The notes: generated by a model not told the origin, from the letters alone. Positions 4,306 through 12,472 are shown, counted from the stretch's first letter. The stretch is DNA of 13,941 bases from an uncultured Bacillaceae bacterium (GCA_904501845.1 CAJGCH010000048.1:1-13941), one strand, 5' to 3'. Made by a program: numbers and translations.

Positions 4306-7080
4306 TTATCCTAATTGAGGATATTCAGCATCTACGACTGCTGCACATCGTTTGCAAAGGGTTGGATGATTTTCCACTGCGCCAACCTCTTCACTGATGT
4401 TCCAGCAACGTTCACATGTTTCGCCTTCTGCCTTTTCAATCAGAATAGCGGCATGCTCCAATTTAAGAGCGTTATCCGGCGCACCATATACCGAACCAGC
4501 AAGCTCAACTTTAGAAACGATAAATAATTGTTCAAGGCTCTCTTTGATTGCTGCCAGTAAATCCTTCATTTCTTCGTCAACATACAGCGTAACTTTTGCA
4601 TTGAGCGATTTGCCGATGACTTTAGCATTACGCGCTTCTTCTAACGCCTTTAAGACATCATCGCGAAGATCCATGAAACGATCCCACTTCTCCTCAACTG
4701 CCTTAGCATTCTCATATGCTTCAACAGATGGCATATCTGTCAATTGAACGCTGCTTTCTTCTTCGTCCTGGATGAAGCCCCATACTTCGTCAGCCGTATG
4801 CGGCAGAATCGGTGCAATCATCTTAACGAGCTTAATCAGGCATTCGTGAAGGACCGTTTGAATGGCTCTTCTTCCAGTGCTTGCTTCAGCATCGCAATAG
4901 AGGATATCTTTTGCATAATCCAGGTAGAAGGAGCTTAAGTCCTGTGTGCAGAAATTATTGATGCCATGGTAGACATCAGCAAATTGATAGCGATCATATC
5001 CATTTTGTACTTGCTCGACCAAACGATTAAGCTTGATTAGCATATATTGGTCAACTTCACGGAGGTTTTCATAGCTTACCGCATCACTAGCAGCATTGAA
5101 TCCATTCAAGTTGCCTAATAGGAAACGGAAGGTGTTTCTGATCTTGCGGTACACTTCTGATACTTGTTTCAAGATATTATCAGACACACGGACGTCTGCC
5201 TGGTAATCCACACTCGCTACCCATAAGCGCAGGATGTCCGCACCCATTTGCTGGATAACCTTCAGCGGGTCAACCGTGTTGCCCAATGATTTACTCATCT
5301 TGCGGCCTTCTCCATCAAGCGTGAAGCCATGAGATAGGATGCCTTTATAAGGAGCCTTGCCCGTAACAGCAACAGCCGTCGTTAAGGATGAGTTAAACCA
5401 GCCGCGGTATTGGTCAGAACCTTCCAAGTATAGGTCAGCCGGCCTTTCGAGGTCCTCTCTAGCTTCAAGAACAGATTGGTGGGATGAACCGGAATCAAAC
5501 CAAACGTCCATGATATCCGTTTCCTTCGTGAATTTGCCGTTCGGGCTTCCTTCATGTGTGAAACCTTCAGGTAGAAGATCTTTCGCTTCTCTTTCAAACC
5601 AAACCGTTGAGCCATGCTCTCTAAATAATTGTGCCACATGTTCAATCGTCTCATCAGTGATGATAGCATCTCCGTTTTCTGCATAGAAGACCGGAATTGG
5701 AACACCCCAAGCTCGCTGGCGGGAAATACACCAATCACCGCGGTCGCGCACCATATTGAAGAGACGTGTTTCTCCCCATGCCGGAACAAATTTCGTCGCC
5801 TTGATTTGCTCAAGCAGCTGCTCCCTGATTTGGTCAATGGATGCAAACCATTGATCCGTCGCACGGAAGATAGTTGGTTTTTTCGTTCTCCAGTCATGCG
5901 GGTAGGAGTGCGTAATGAAATCTAGCTTAAGCAATGCGCCATTTTCCGCTAGTTTATCCGTGATTTCCTTATTCGCTTTATCATAGAACAAACCTTCAAA
6001 TCCAGGTGCTTCAGCTGTCATATGGCCTTTCTCATCTACTGGGGCAAGAACGCCTAGATTGTACTTCTGACCGATGATAAAGTCATCTTCCCCATGGCCC
6101 GGTGCTGTATGAACGCAGCCTGTACCAGCGTCAGTCGTAACATGCTCCCCGTTCATTACGAGGGAATCACGGCCATACAAAGGATGTTTAGCAACCGTGT
6201 ATTCAAGCTCGCTTCCTTTAACCGTTTTCTCAACTTCTGCTGTTTCCCAGCCGAGCGTTTCCTTAACAGCTGGCAATAATGCTTCCGCAACGATGTATTT
6301 GGTTCCTTCAACGTTCACAACCACATAATTCAAGCGAGGGTGTACGGAGATCCCAAGGTTCGCCGGTATTGTCCAAGGTGTTGTAGTCCAGATAATATAT
6401 TTCGCATCCTCCGGCACAACTCCTTTTCCATCCTTCACATCAAATGCCACATAGATAGATGCAGATTTCTTATCATGGTATTCAATCTCCGCCTCAGCAA
6501 GTGCTGATTCGCTTGATGGAGACCAATAAACAGGTTTAAGGCCTTTATAGATATAGCCTTTCTTCGCCATATCACCAAATACCTTGATTTGCTCTGCTTC
6601 ATATTCAGGCTTAAGTGTGATGTACGGATTTTCCCAATCCCCTCTTACACCAAGGCGCTTGAATTGCTCGCGCTGATTATTAATTTGCGTGTATGCATAT
6701 TCTTCACAGAGCTTGCGGAATTCAGCAATGGACATTTCCTTGCGGTTTACTTTCTTATTTTTGGTGAGGGCTGTTTCAATTGGAAGGCCATGTGTGTCCC
6801 AGCCTGGTACATATGGAGCATTATATCCGCTCATGGATTTGTAGCGAACGATGAAATCCTTTAAAATCTTATTCATCGCATGCCCGATATGGATGTTTCC
6901 GTTCGCATATGGGGGGCCGTCATGAAGAATGAATTTCGGAAGATCTTTCGTGCGCTCTTGCACTTGTTTGTAAATATCCTCCTCATTCCATCTTTCTTGC
7001 ATTTGAGGTTCTCTGTTTGGCAGATTTCCGCGCATCGGGAACTCTGTCTTCGGCATTAACAATGTGTCTTTTAATTCCAT
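4306..7080 (-). CDS. ileS: Isoleucyl-tRNA synthetase
   Basis: Class I aminoacyl-tRNA synthetase that charges tRNA-Ile and edits mischarged valine. The product is 924 residues, close to the roughly 920 of B. subtilis. Signature motifs: HIGH at 64-67 (GNIHIGHAMN), the editing-domain block WTTTPWTIPANLG at about 231-243, and KMSKS at 594-598. A C-terminal zinc-binding set, Cys889, Cys892, Cys909 and Cys912, marks the bacterial type. The frame is open for 42 more codons upstream, but those lie in the T-box terminator; the ATG at 7080 follows GGAG by eight bases and fits the family N-terminus. Expression is controlled by the T-box leader and its own sigma-A promoter. Downstream, B. subtilis has ylyA before lspA; it is absent here. 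Confidence 0.98.
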   Translation of the reverse strand: MELKDTLLMPKTEFPMRGNLPNREPQMQERWNEEDIYKQVQERTKDLPKFILHDGPPYANGNIHIGHAMNKILKDFIVRYKSMSGYNAPYVPGWDTHGLPIETALTKNKKVNRKEMSIAEFRKLCEEYAYTQINNQREQFKRLGVRGDWENPYITLKPEYEAEQIKVFGDMAKKGYIYKGLKPVYWSPSSESALAEAEIEYHDKKSASIYVAFDVKDGKGVVPEDAKYIIWTTTPWTIPANLGISVHPRLNYVVVNVEGTKYIVAEALLPAVKETLGWETAEVEKTVKGSELEYTVAKHPLYGRDSLVMNGEHVTTDAGTGCVHTAPGHGEDDFIIGQKYNLGVLAPVDEKGHMTAEAPGFEGLFYDKANKEITDKLAENGALLKLDFITHSYPHDWRTKKPTIFRATDQWFASIDQIREQLLEQIKATKFVPAWGETRLFNMVRDRGDWCISRQRAWGVPIPVFYAENGDAIITDETIEHVAQLFREHGSTVWFEREAKDLLPEGFTHEGSPNGKFTKETDIMDVWFDSGSSHQSVLEAREDLERPADLYLEGSDQYRGWFNSSLTTAVAVTGKAPYKGILSHGFTLDGEGRKMSKSLGNTVDPLKVIQQMGADILRLWVASVDYQADVRVSDNILKQVSEVYRKIRNTFRFLLGNLNGFNAASDAVSYENLREVDQYMLIKLNRLVEQVQNGYDRYQFADVYHGINNFCTQDLSSFYLDYAKDILYCDAEASTGRRAIQTVLHECLIKLVKMIAPILPHTADEVWGFIQDEEESSVQLTDMPSVEAYENAKAVEEKWDRFMDLRDDVLKALEEARNAKVIGKSLNAKVTLYVDEEMKDLLAAIKESLEQLFIVSKVELAGSVYGAPDNALKLEHAAILIEKAEGETCERCWNISEEVGAVENHPTLCKRCAAVVDAEYPQLG

Positions 7081-7410
7081 TCCATTCACTCCAGTCGAGA
7101 TTCCAACACTCGTCAGAATCTTTATTAAAATACAAAAAGCCCTTTCATCCCGGTAAAGGGACGAAAAGGCTTGATTTTCCGCGGTACCACCCTTATAGAA
7201 TACCATTTCTCACATGGTATTCCGCTTGGAATTCGTAACGTGAATGACTCGCCGATCCCTACTCACTCATCGAGAGCTTTCGAAAACGGACTCGGGGATG
7301 ATTTTCCATGCAGCGTCTTTTACCAGGCTCCCACCTGCCCTGGCTCGCTTAAAAAGATTGGCTCACGTACTGTTCCCGTCTTCGTTTTGTAATATTATCA
7401 TTTGATTCGT
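7081..7410 (-). promoter_or_regulatory. T-box riboswitch leader of ileS (isoleucine specific)
   Basis: Transcribed leader of about 330 bases. The T-box core AGGGTGGTACCGCGG is at 7179-7193; its UGGU is complementary to the ACCA end expected for tRNA-Ile (discriminator A). Stem I lies at about 7260-7380 and holds the AGTA element and GGAAAATCATCC, in which AUC codons (7300-7302 or 7297-7299) can serve as the isoleucine specifier. The leader ends with the terminator at 7132-7171. Uncharged tRNA-Ile would stabilise the antiterminator and allow ileS transcription. Confidence 0.95.
7132..7171 (-). terminator. T-box terminator ahead of ileS
   Basis: Arms AGCCTTTTCGTCCC (7158-7171) and GGGATGAAAGGGCT (7138-7151) give 14 base pairs, two of them G-U, around a six-base loop, followed by TTTTTG. 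It begins just past the T-box core and is the element overridden when uncharged tRNA binds. Confidence 0.93.
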
Positions 7411-7416
7411 GAAAGT

Positions 7417-7446
7417 ATTATATTCAATAATGACCCTAAAAGTCAA
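7417..7446 (-). promoter_or_regulatory. Sigma-A promoter of ileS
   Basis: Minus-strand TTGACT (7441-7446) and TATAAT (7417-7422) with an 18-base spacer. It lies just after the divIVA stop at 7454, and its start near 7410 agrees with the beginning of the T-box leader. Confidence 0.85.
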
Positions 7447-7453
7447 GAGGACC

Positions 7454-7963
7454 TTACATTTCTTCTTCTAAATTAATATTAAGCTCTGTCGCGTCAACAT
7501 CATATTTAAGAAGCTTGTCCCAATCCTCGCTATTTAAAAGGTCAAGCTGAGCCTCAACAAGCATTTTAAAGCGCATTCTGAATACTTTTGATTGCTTTTT
7601 CAGGTCTTCAATCTCAATCGCAATCTTTCTAGCCTTGGAGAGAGCTTCGTTCACAATGCGGTCAGCGTTCTTTTCTGCTTCCTTCATAATGAGCTTTGCT
7701 TCTTTTTGAGAGTTGCGTTTAACATCCTCTCCAGCTTCTTGTGCAATCACGATGGATTTATTCAAAGTCTCCTCGATACTCGAGAAGTGCTCAAGGCGCT
7801 GTTCCAACTCTGTAACTCTGTCTTCTAATTCTTTCTTTTCTCTAATGACCAACTCATAATCCTTAATAATCTGGTCGAGGAATTCATTTACTTCGTCTTC
7901 ATCGTAACCGCGGAACCCTCTGCCGAATTCCTTATTATGTATGTCTAGCGGTGATAATGGCAT
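7454..7963 (-). CDS. divIVA: Cell-division initiation protein DivIVA
   Basis: Coiled-coil scaffold that gathers at negatively curved membranes (poles and septum), places the Min system and anchors chromosome origins in sporulation. The product is 169 residues (B. subtilis about 164). The membrane-binding N-terminal domain has Phe17 and Arg18 in the GFRGYDEDEVNEFL context, matching the residues that insert into the bilayer in B. subtilis. From about residue 28 onwards the sequence is a long charged heptad-rich coiled coil, with the conserved KRNSQKEAKLI and ADRIVNEALSKARKIA segments. The ATG at 7963 is preceded by GGAGGTG; an in-frame GTG nine bases upstream lies inside that site and is rejected. 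It is the last gene of the ylm cluster and may also have its own promoter. Confidence 0.97.
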   Translation of the reverse strand: MPLSPLDIHNKEFGRGFRGYDEDEVNEFLDQIIKDYELVIREKKELEDRVTELEQRLEHFSSIEETLNKSIVIAQEAGEDVKRNSQKEAKLIMKEAEKNADRIVNEALSKARKIAIEIEDLKKQSKVFRMRFKMLVEAQLDLLNSEDWDKLLKYDVDATELNINLEEEM

Positions 7964-7999
7964 ATACTGCACCTCCGAATACTAAGTATTATCAACAAT

Positions 8000-8029
8000 A
8001 TTATACTATGCTTTCGACACGAATGGTGA
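8000..8029 (-). promoter_or_regulatory. Probable divIVA promoter
   Basis: A perfect TATAAT at 8000-8005 sits in the 86-base gap between ylmH and divIVA; the -35 region 18 bases upstream (TCACCA, 8024-8029) matches TTGACA poorly. divIVA of B. subtilis is known to have its own promoter as well, which fits. Confidence 0.5.
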
Positions 8030-8049
8030 TAAACCTGTTAATTTCTCAA

Positions 8050-8823
8050 TTATTTTTGTAATCCTATGACGATTTTCCATTTATCCTTTTTGGTTTTCCC
8101 TTCAATGGCGAGTACTTTGATTCGTCCTGTCCCCCTTATGGAAATAATGTCCTCTTGCTTCAATTCATATGAAACGGATTCTATCTGGCGATGATTTACC
8201 TTTACGCGCCCTTGTCCAATGAGCATTTGGCTCTTTTGGCGGGAGAAGGAGACCGCATTTGCGACAACATTATCCAGGCGGAGAGAGGAGGATGTAATCG
8301 CCGTCTCCTTCCAAGTCTCTTTCACTGCAATGATACGTTCCGAGCTGATTGGCTCACATTTCACACCCGCATTGCCGATTTTTGAGAGATTAGCCTCCAC
8401 ATAGGCAGAAATCGTCTTAGCGACCGCAAACTGAACCGTTTCTCCTTCAATCCATATATCGCCGTACATTTCTCTTTTCAAGCCGAGCGACATCAGTGTT
8501 CCAAGCACCTGCCGATGGTCGATCGTCGTAAATTTAGATGGATATGATAGCTGGTAAAAAGCAATCTCATAGTCTTCCTCATCAGGCGTGTAATACTCCG
8601 GATAAAATATTGCTCGTTTCCTTTCGGCATGGTCTGCCCCTCCGAAAAAGGATACGAGGACGTCTCCGCCCTTTCCAATGAGCATTCGAATGATTTCCGC
8701 CTCGCGCGGATTTAAGAAATCCGTCAATTTGGGCGCATATTGCTCCCTTACCTGCTCAGCCCAGCCAAGGACTTGGTCGATAAAGTCCTTTTCCTCCGGA
8801 CGAAAATGCTGATAAATATCCAT
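8050..8823 (-). CDS. ylmH: S4-domain RNA-binding protein YlmH
   Basis: Ribosome-associated S4-domain protein; in B. subtilis it has been linked to ribosome-associated quality control on stalled 50S subunits. The product is 257 residues, the usual size. The N-terminal two-thirds is the YlmH-specific region (FYPEYYTPDEEDYEIAFYQL at about 73-92). The C-terminal S4 domain spans about 181-243 and carries LRLDNVVANAVSFSRQKSQM followed by GQGRVKVNHR. The ATG at 8823 lies ten bases after AAGGAGG. A second ATG four bases upstream, in another frame, is closer to that site and could compete for initiation. An intrinsic terminator ends only a few bases before the ribosome binding site. Confidence 0.94.
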   Translation of the reverse strand: MDIYQHFRPEEKDFIDQVLGWAEQVREQYAPKLTDFLNPREAEIIRMLIGKGGDVLVSFFGGADHAERKRAIFYPEYYTPDEEDYEIAFYQLSYPSKFTTIDHRQVLGTLMSLGLKREMYGDIWIEGETVQFAVAKTISAYVEANLSKIGNAGVKCEPISSERIIAVKETWKETAITSSSLRLDNVVANAVSFSRQKSQMLIGQGRVKVNHRQIESVSYELKQEDIISIRGTGRIKVLAIEGKTKKDKWKIVIGLQK

Positions 8824-8845
8824 TCATTCCTGTCCTCCTTGATGA

Positions 8846-8873
8846 AAAACAAAAGCTCCCGAGCTTCGGGAGC
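8846..8873 (-). terminator. Intrinsic terminator between ylmG and ylmH
   Basis: Arms GCTCCCGA and TCGGGAGC pair perfectly (8 base pairs, three-base loop, 8855-8873), followed by TTTTGTTTT. It lies inside an otherwise same-strand cluster, so it should lower ylmH and divIVA relative to the upstream genes, or mark the end of one transcription unit. Confidence 0.85.
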
Positions 8874-8882
8874 ATACAGTTT

Positions 8883-9143
8883 CTAGAAATAATATTGCAA
8901 AGCGATAATTCCGCGAGCCGCCAAATTTAATACGAGAATGGCCACTAACGGAGAAATATCAATCATGCCAAGCGGCGGGATAATCTTCCTGAACGGGTCA
9001 AGAAACGGCTCACATATACGGGCAAGGAATGAACCAATGCTCGATTCACGCGCACCCGGGAACCAGGACATTAAAATATAGATGATCAATGCCCAACTGT
9101 ATAATTCTATTAATGAACCTGCAATACCAAAAATTAAATCCAT
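8883..9143 (-). CDS. ylmG: YggT-family membrane protein YlmG
   Basis: Small integral membrane protein of the YggT family, found next to sepF in many Gram-positive bacteria and linked by context to division and envelope functions; its molecular role is not settled. The product is 86 residues with two hydrophobic spans (about 5-27 and 62-83). Between them is the conserved loop WFPGARESSIGSFLARICEP followed by FLDPFRKIIPPLG. The ATG at 9143 comes eight bases after the sepF stop. The likely Shine-Dalgarno AAGGTGG overlaps the last sepF codons, so the two are probably coupled. A terminator follows the stop within about ten bases. Confidence 0.93.
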   Translation of the reverse strand: MDLIFGIAGSLIELYSWALIIYILMSWFPGARESSIGSFLARICEPFLDPFRKIIPPLGMIDISPLVAILVLNLAARGIIALQYYF

Positions 9144-9151
9144 TTAATTAC

Positions 9152-9598
9152 CTACCACCTTACATCCTCCAGCTCATCCTCTTGCGCATAACCAGAAATG
9201 GAACCAGAAACATCAACATTCTCAGGAGTACATAAGAAGATATTCGAGCCAATCCTCTGAATATCTCCAGCAATCGCATACACTGTACCGCTTAGGAAAT
9301 CTACGATACGGCGAGCCTGGTCTGGAGAAATCCTTTGCAGATTAACCACGACGCCGCGGCGATTTTTGAGATGATCGGCAATCTCCTGAGCATCAGCATA
9401 TGCCCTAGGTTCAAGCAATACTAACTTAGATGATTTCTGGATGCTTTGTAAACTGACAACATTTTGCTGCTTATGCGGTTGGACAGCTGATTTATTTGTT
9501 TTCATGGGTGTTTTTTCTTCTTCTACATATTCTTCTTCATATTCATATTCTTCATCATCAAGAGCGAAAAAAGTTTTCACTTTAGATACGATTGACAT
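9152..9598 (-). CDS. sepF: Cell division protein SepF
   Basis: FtsZ-binding membrane anchor that forms arcs or rings and organises FtsZ filaments at the septum. The product is 148 residues (about 150 in B. subtilis). The first 13 residues, MSIVSKVKTFFAL, form the expected amphipathic membrane-binding helix. A very acidic Asp/Glu/Tyr-rich linker follows (14-28). The globular domain spans about 55-137, with NVVSLQSIQKSSKLVLLEPR, ADHLKNRRGVVVNLQRI and IVDFLSGTVYAI. The ATG at 9598 follows GAGAGGTG at suitable spacing, 16 bases after the ylmE stop. It is in the middle of the ylm division cluster, as in other Bacillaceae. Confidence 0.97.
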   Translation of the reverse strand: MSIVSKVKTFFALDDEEYEYEEEYVEEEKTPMKTNKSAVQPHKQQNVVSLQSIQKSSKLVLLEPRAYADAQEIADHLKNRRGVVVNLQRISPDQARRIVDFLSGTVYAIAGDIQRIGSNIFLCTPENVDVSGSISGYAQEDELEDVRW

Positions 9599-9614
9599 AT
9601 TTTACACCTCTCTC

Positions 9615-10289
9615 TTATTCATTCCCTACCAAAGCAGTTCCAATTCTGACCATGGTTGAACCTTCTTCAACGGCAATCTCAAAATCATTTGACATTCCCA
9701 TTGATAATTCGCGGCAAGGGGCAAACGGCAACAATAACTTCTGTATTTGAACTTGCAATTCTTTTAATTCTTTGAAACATTGACGTATTTCATCTTGATT
9801 ATCGGTTAACGGAGCCATTGTCATTAAACCAATTATTCTTATTTTATCAAAGTTTGCAAGTTGATTTACAAATTCCATTGTTTCTTGAGGGGGTATACCA
9901 TGTTTAGTATCTTCGCCGCTGACATTAACCTGAACGAGACAATCGACAGGCTTTTCTGCTCTCTTTTGAATCTCTTCTGCCAGCGAGATGCGGTCAAGCG
10001 AATGAATAACATTAACTTTATCGATGATGCTCTTGACCTTTCTTGTTTGAAGTGAACCGATGAAATGCCATATCGGCTGCTCATTAAAGGCCTCGCGTTT
10101 AGCGAGTATACCCTCCGAACGGTTTTCTCCAAGATGATGGATTCCTGCTTCAAATGCTTCTTTAGCACGTTCGGGTGTGACGTATTTCGTCACGGCGATG
10201 ATCTTAATCTCATCGGGGTGACGTCCTGCCCGCTCCGCCGCCTCACTGATGCGCTTTTTAATAGTATGTAAATTGCTGGCTACTTCCAT
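9615..10289 (-). CDS. ylmE: YggS/PROSC-family pyridoxal phosphate-binding protein YlmE
   Basis: PLP-binding homeostasis protein with an alanine-racemase-like barrel and no known enzymatic reaction; homologues affect PLP and amino acid balance. From the ATG at 10289 it is 224 residues, normal for the family. The PLP lysine is in IIAVTKYV (Lys35). Other conserved parts are GENR, WHFIGSLQTRK, IHSLDR, VQVNVSGEDTKHG, GLMTMAPLT, and the C-terminal SMGMSNDFEIAVEEGSTMVRIG phosphate-binding region. The in-frame ATG at 10298 overlaps the pgeF stop (ATGA) but is only one base from GGAGG. The ATG at 10289 is better spaced and matches the family start, so I chose it. Translation is probably coupled to pgeF. 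Confidence 0.95.
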   Translation of the reverse strand: MEVASNLHTIKKRISEAAERAGRHPDEIKIIAVTKYVTPERAKEAFEAGIHHLGENRSEGILAKREAFNEQPIWHFIGSLQTRKVKSIIDKVNVIHSLDRISLAEEIQKRAEKPVDCLVQVNVSGEDTKHGIPPQETMEFVNQLANFDKIRIIGLMTMAPLTDNQDEIRQCFKELKELQVQIQKLLLPFAPCRELSMGMSNDFEIAVEEGSTMVRIGTALVGNE

Positions 10290-10294
10290 GGCGT

Positions 10295-11116
10295 TCATTC
10301 CTCCTTAAAGCCAATAAAACCCATCATCCGCCCTGTTCTCCCTTTATCTCTGCGATGGGAGAAAAAGAGCGATTCGTCGCAAGCAGTACATAACCCAGAT
10401 GTTATGATGTTCTTATTCAAGATACCGGATTTACGAAGAATTAACGCATTTGCCTTTTTTAAATCAAGCGCAAATTGTGTGTCTGTAATTTGATTATAAG
10501 CGGTTTTTGTCTCATCTTCTAGTATTAGCGCTAACAAGTCAATTATTTTTTTGTCGACCATGTAGCATTTCGGACAAATTGAAGGCCCAATCGCGGCGTA
10601 TATGTCCTCTAGCGGAACACCTTCCACACTTGTCCACTTTTCGACCATTGCTTTTGAGATTCCCCCAACAGTGCCCTTCCATCCGGCATGAGCCACTCCA
10701 ATCAGGTGATGCTTCGGAGCAAAAAAGAACACCGGTACGCAATCAGCAAACAAGAGAGTCAGCAGAACACCGCGTTCTCTTGTATACAATCCGTCCGTTT
10801 GCTTTAGGGCAGAGACATAGTCCAAAGCCCCTGATCCCGCATGCTCAGCTGTTATCTTAGCGATATTGGTCTCATGCGTTTGCTCGGCCCCTACCCATTT
10901 CTCAGCTGGAACACGAATCCTCTCAGCTAATATTTTTCGATTACTGACGACATCACCAGCTACATCCTGAACATGAAAGGCGGGATTCATCGAGCTGAAA
11001 TGGCCCTTGCTGACACCGCCATTCTTTGTCGTAAAACCTGCCACGAGATCGGGATGCCCTTCTGTCCATGGTCTAATCGATAGAATTGATTCAGAGGTTT
11101 GTACAAATGATTCCAC
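10295..11116 (-). CDS. pgeF: Peptidoglycan editing factor PgeF / DUF152 (YlmD)
   Basis: Member of the DUF152 (multicopper polyphenol oxidase, YfiH/YlmD) family. E. coli YfiH acts on misincorporated L-Ser in peptidoglycan precursors, and other members show purine nucleoside phosphorylase/deaminase activity, so the substrate here is uncertain. The product is 273 residues. The metal-binding set is visible: His81 (EQTHE), Cys126 (ADCVPV) and His143 (VAHAGWKGTVGG). The C-terminal FSHRRDKGRTGRMMGFI block is conserved. The start is GTG at 11116, seven bases after AAGGAG. The stop overlaps the upstream candidate ATG of ylmE, and the ylmE Shine-Dalgarno lies inside its last codons. Confidence 0.95.
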   Translation of the reverse strand: MESFVQTSESILSIRPWTEGHPDLVAGFTTKNGGVSKGHFSSMNPAFHVQDVAGDVVSNRKILAERIRVPAEKWVGAEQTHETNIAKITAEHAGSGALDYVSALKQTDGLYTRERGVLLTLLFADCVPVFFFAPKHHLIGVAHAGWKGTVGGISKAMVEKWTSVEGVPLEDIYAAIGPSICPKCYMVDKKIIDLLALILEDETKTAYNQITDTQFALDLKKANALILRKSGILNKNIITSGLCTACDESLFFSHRRDKGRTGRMMGFIGFKEE

Positions 11117-11190
11117 TAGTGAACTCCTTGACTTTTTCTTTCATTTTATCATAAACCGTCGTTTTGCGCTTCATTAGGTTGGAAGATCTC

Positions 11191-11424
11191 CTAAAGGCGA
11201 TACTCTACCAAGATGACATCTTCCCCGATCATTTTAATCTTACTCCAAGGGATGACAATTTCTTCTTCTTTGTTCAAGAAAGAAAGCATCCTTCCTGTCC
11301 CGACAGTGATGCTGTCAATTCTTCCTGTAAGCAAATTAATATCGATATCCCCGACATTCCCGAGCCGCTTTCCATCAAGTGTATTGACGATATCCTTCAC
11401 TTGGAATTCCGATATTTTAATCAT
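11191..11424 (-). CDS. ylmC: YlmC/YmxH-family PRC-barrel protein
   Basis: Small PRC-barrel-like protein (YlmC/YmxH family) found widely in spore formers; molecular function unknown. From the ATG at 11424 the product is 77 residues. The family pattern is clear: MIKISEFQVKDIVN at the start, GKRLGNVGDIDINLLTGRID in the middle, then EEEIVIPWSKIKMIGEDVILV at the end. An in-frame GTG twelve bases upstream is part of the Shine-Dalgarno (AGGTGG) of this ATG and was rejected. It is the first gene of the ylm cluster and is separated from sigG by a terminator and a 274-base gap. Confidence 0.93.
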   Translation of the reverse strand: MIKISEFQVKDIVNTLDGKRLGNVGDIDINLLTGRIDSITVGTGRMLSFLNKEEEIVIPWSKIKMIGEDVILVEYRL

Positions 11425-11523
11425 GTCTAATACCACCTATTCACATAAAGGGATTTATGAAAGTATATGCTGTACCATTCAGGCACAGAACTGCGGCTGG
11501 TATGCTTTTAGACACAATCCTTT

Positions 11524-11553
11524 TATATATTCCCATGTATATCACATCATCAA
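11524..11553 (-). promoter_or_regulatory. Possible promoter of the ylm cluster
   Basis: TTGATG (11548-11553) and TATATA (11524-11529) with an 18-base spacer lie just after the sigG terminator, where a ylmC promoter is needed. The match is only fair. The leader from here to ylmC would be about 90 bases and holds an imperfect hairpin with ACCA/TGGT arms (about 11472-11504); no known riboswitch is recognised in it. Confidence 0.35.
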
Positions 11554-11568
11554 ACACATAGCCAACAT

Positions 11569-11599
11569 AAAAAAAGGAAGGGAGCAAGCGCCCTCTTCC
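11569..11599 (-). terminator. Intrinsic terminator after sigG
   Basis: A GC-rich imperfect hairpin (GGAAG.GGGC with GCTCCC.TTCC, 11576-11599) is followed on the minus strand by seven T. It lies 100 bases past the sigG stop and separates sporulation transcription from the ylm cluster. Confidence 0.82.
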
Positions 11600-11698
11600 A
11601 GCAAGATGAAAAAACGTCCTTCCAGTCTTCCCGCATGCAGCCGGATCCTGGAAAATCAGGGCAAATAGACTTGCCCATGCTTTTTAGTATTTATGATT

Positions 11699-12472
11699 TC
11701 ATATGTTTTTGTTCATTTGGCGAATGGCCGCCTTTTCAAGCCTGGATACTTGCGCTTGGGAAATCCCGATTTCCTCCGCCACTTCCATTTGGGTTTTTCC
11801 TTGGAAGAAGCGCTTTTTCAGAATCATTTTTTCCCGCTCATTAAGACGTCTCATACCATCTTTCAGCGCAATCTCATTAATCCACGTATTGTCCTTGCTC
11901 TTCTCATCACTCAGCTGATCCATGACATAAATAGGGTCTCCGCCATCATTGTAGATTGGCTCAAACAAGGATACAGGGTCCTGAATGGCATCAAGCGCAA
12001 AGACAATTTCTTCATAAGTAACATTAAGCTCTTTCGCGATTTCCTCAGATGTCGGTTCTCTTGATGTTTCACTCGTCAATCTCTCCCTTACCTGGAGAGC
12101 CTTATAGGCGATATCCCTGAGCGATCTGGAAACCCTGATTGGATTATTATCGCGCAAATATCTGCGAATCTCTCCTATAATCATTGGCACTGCATACGTT
12201 GAGAATTTAACATTCTGGCTCAAATCGAAGTTGTCAATGGACTTCATCAGCCCAATGCATCCGACCTGAAATAGGTCATCGACGAATTCGCCGCGGTTAT
12301 TGAAACGCTGGATGACACTTAACACAAGTCTCAAGTTCCCATTGACGAGTTTTTCCCTGGCGCTTTTCTCGCCTGCCTGCATCTGCTTGAACAATTCCCG
12401 CATTTCCTCATTTTTTAATACTGGTAATTTGGATGTATCCACACCGCATATCTCTACTTTGTTTCGAGTCAA
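11699..12472 (-). CDS. sigG: RNA polymerase sporulation sigma factor sigma-G
   Basis: Late forespore-specific sigma factor that follows sigma-F and switches on spore protection and germination genes. The product is 257 residues (260 in B. subtilis) and nearly identical in its core. Region 2 carries NLRLVLSVIQRFNNRGEFVDD and DLFQVGCIGLMKSIDNFD; region 3 includes NPIRVSRSLRDIAYKALQVR; region 4 ends with the helix-turn-helix TQMEVAEEIGISQAQVSRLE. Asn44 in REKLVNGN corresponds to the residue known to make sigma-G sensitive to CsfB. The start is TTG at 12472, six bases after AGGAGGG; this fits the family start MTRNKVEICG. A weak start codon and a hairpin over the ribosome binding site suggest limited translation, as known in B. 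subtilis. It has its own promoter, separated from sigE by a terminator. Confidence 0.97.
   Translation of the reverse strand: MTRNKVEICGVDTSKLPVLKNEEMRELFKQMQAGEKSAREKLVNGNLRLVLSVIQRFNNRGEFVDDLFQVGCIGLMKSIDNFDLSQNVKFSTYAVPMIIGEIRRYLRDNNPIRVSRSLRDIAYKALQVRERLTSETSREPTSEEIAKELNVTYEEIVFALDAIQDPVSLFEPIYNDGGDPIYVMDQLSDEKSKDNTWINEIALKDGMRRLNEREKMILKKRFFQGKTQMEVAEEIGISQAQVSRLEKAAIRQMNKNI

Noticed and set aside
5382..5897. 171-codon minus-strand frame inside ileS
   Set aside because: It overlaps ileS in another frame, with no motif and no start signal; a shadow of a well-conserved gene.
7081..7206. 42-codon N-terminal extension of ileS
   Set aside because: It would be encoded by the T-box terminator region and matches no family N-terminus; the ATG at 7080 has a proper ribosome binding site.
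10507..10860. 117-codon plus-strand frame opposite pgeF
   Set aside because: Antisense to a clear pgeF coding region with catalytic residues intact; low-complexity translation.
11455..11570. Possible sigma-E promoter (ATATAT with CATAC) before ylmC
   Set aside because: The two elements are about 20 bases apart instead of about 14, and the -10 match is partial.
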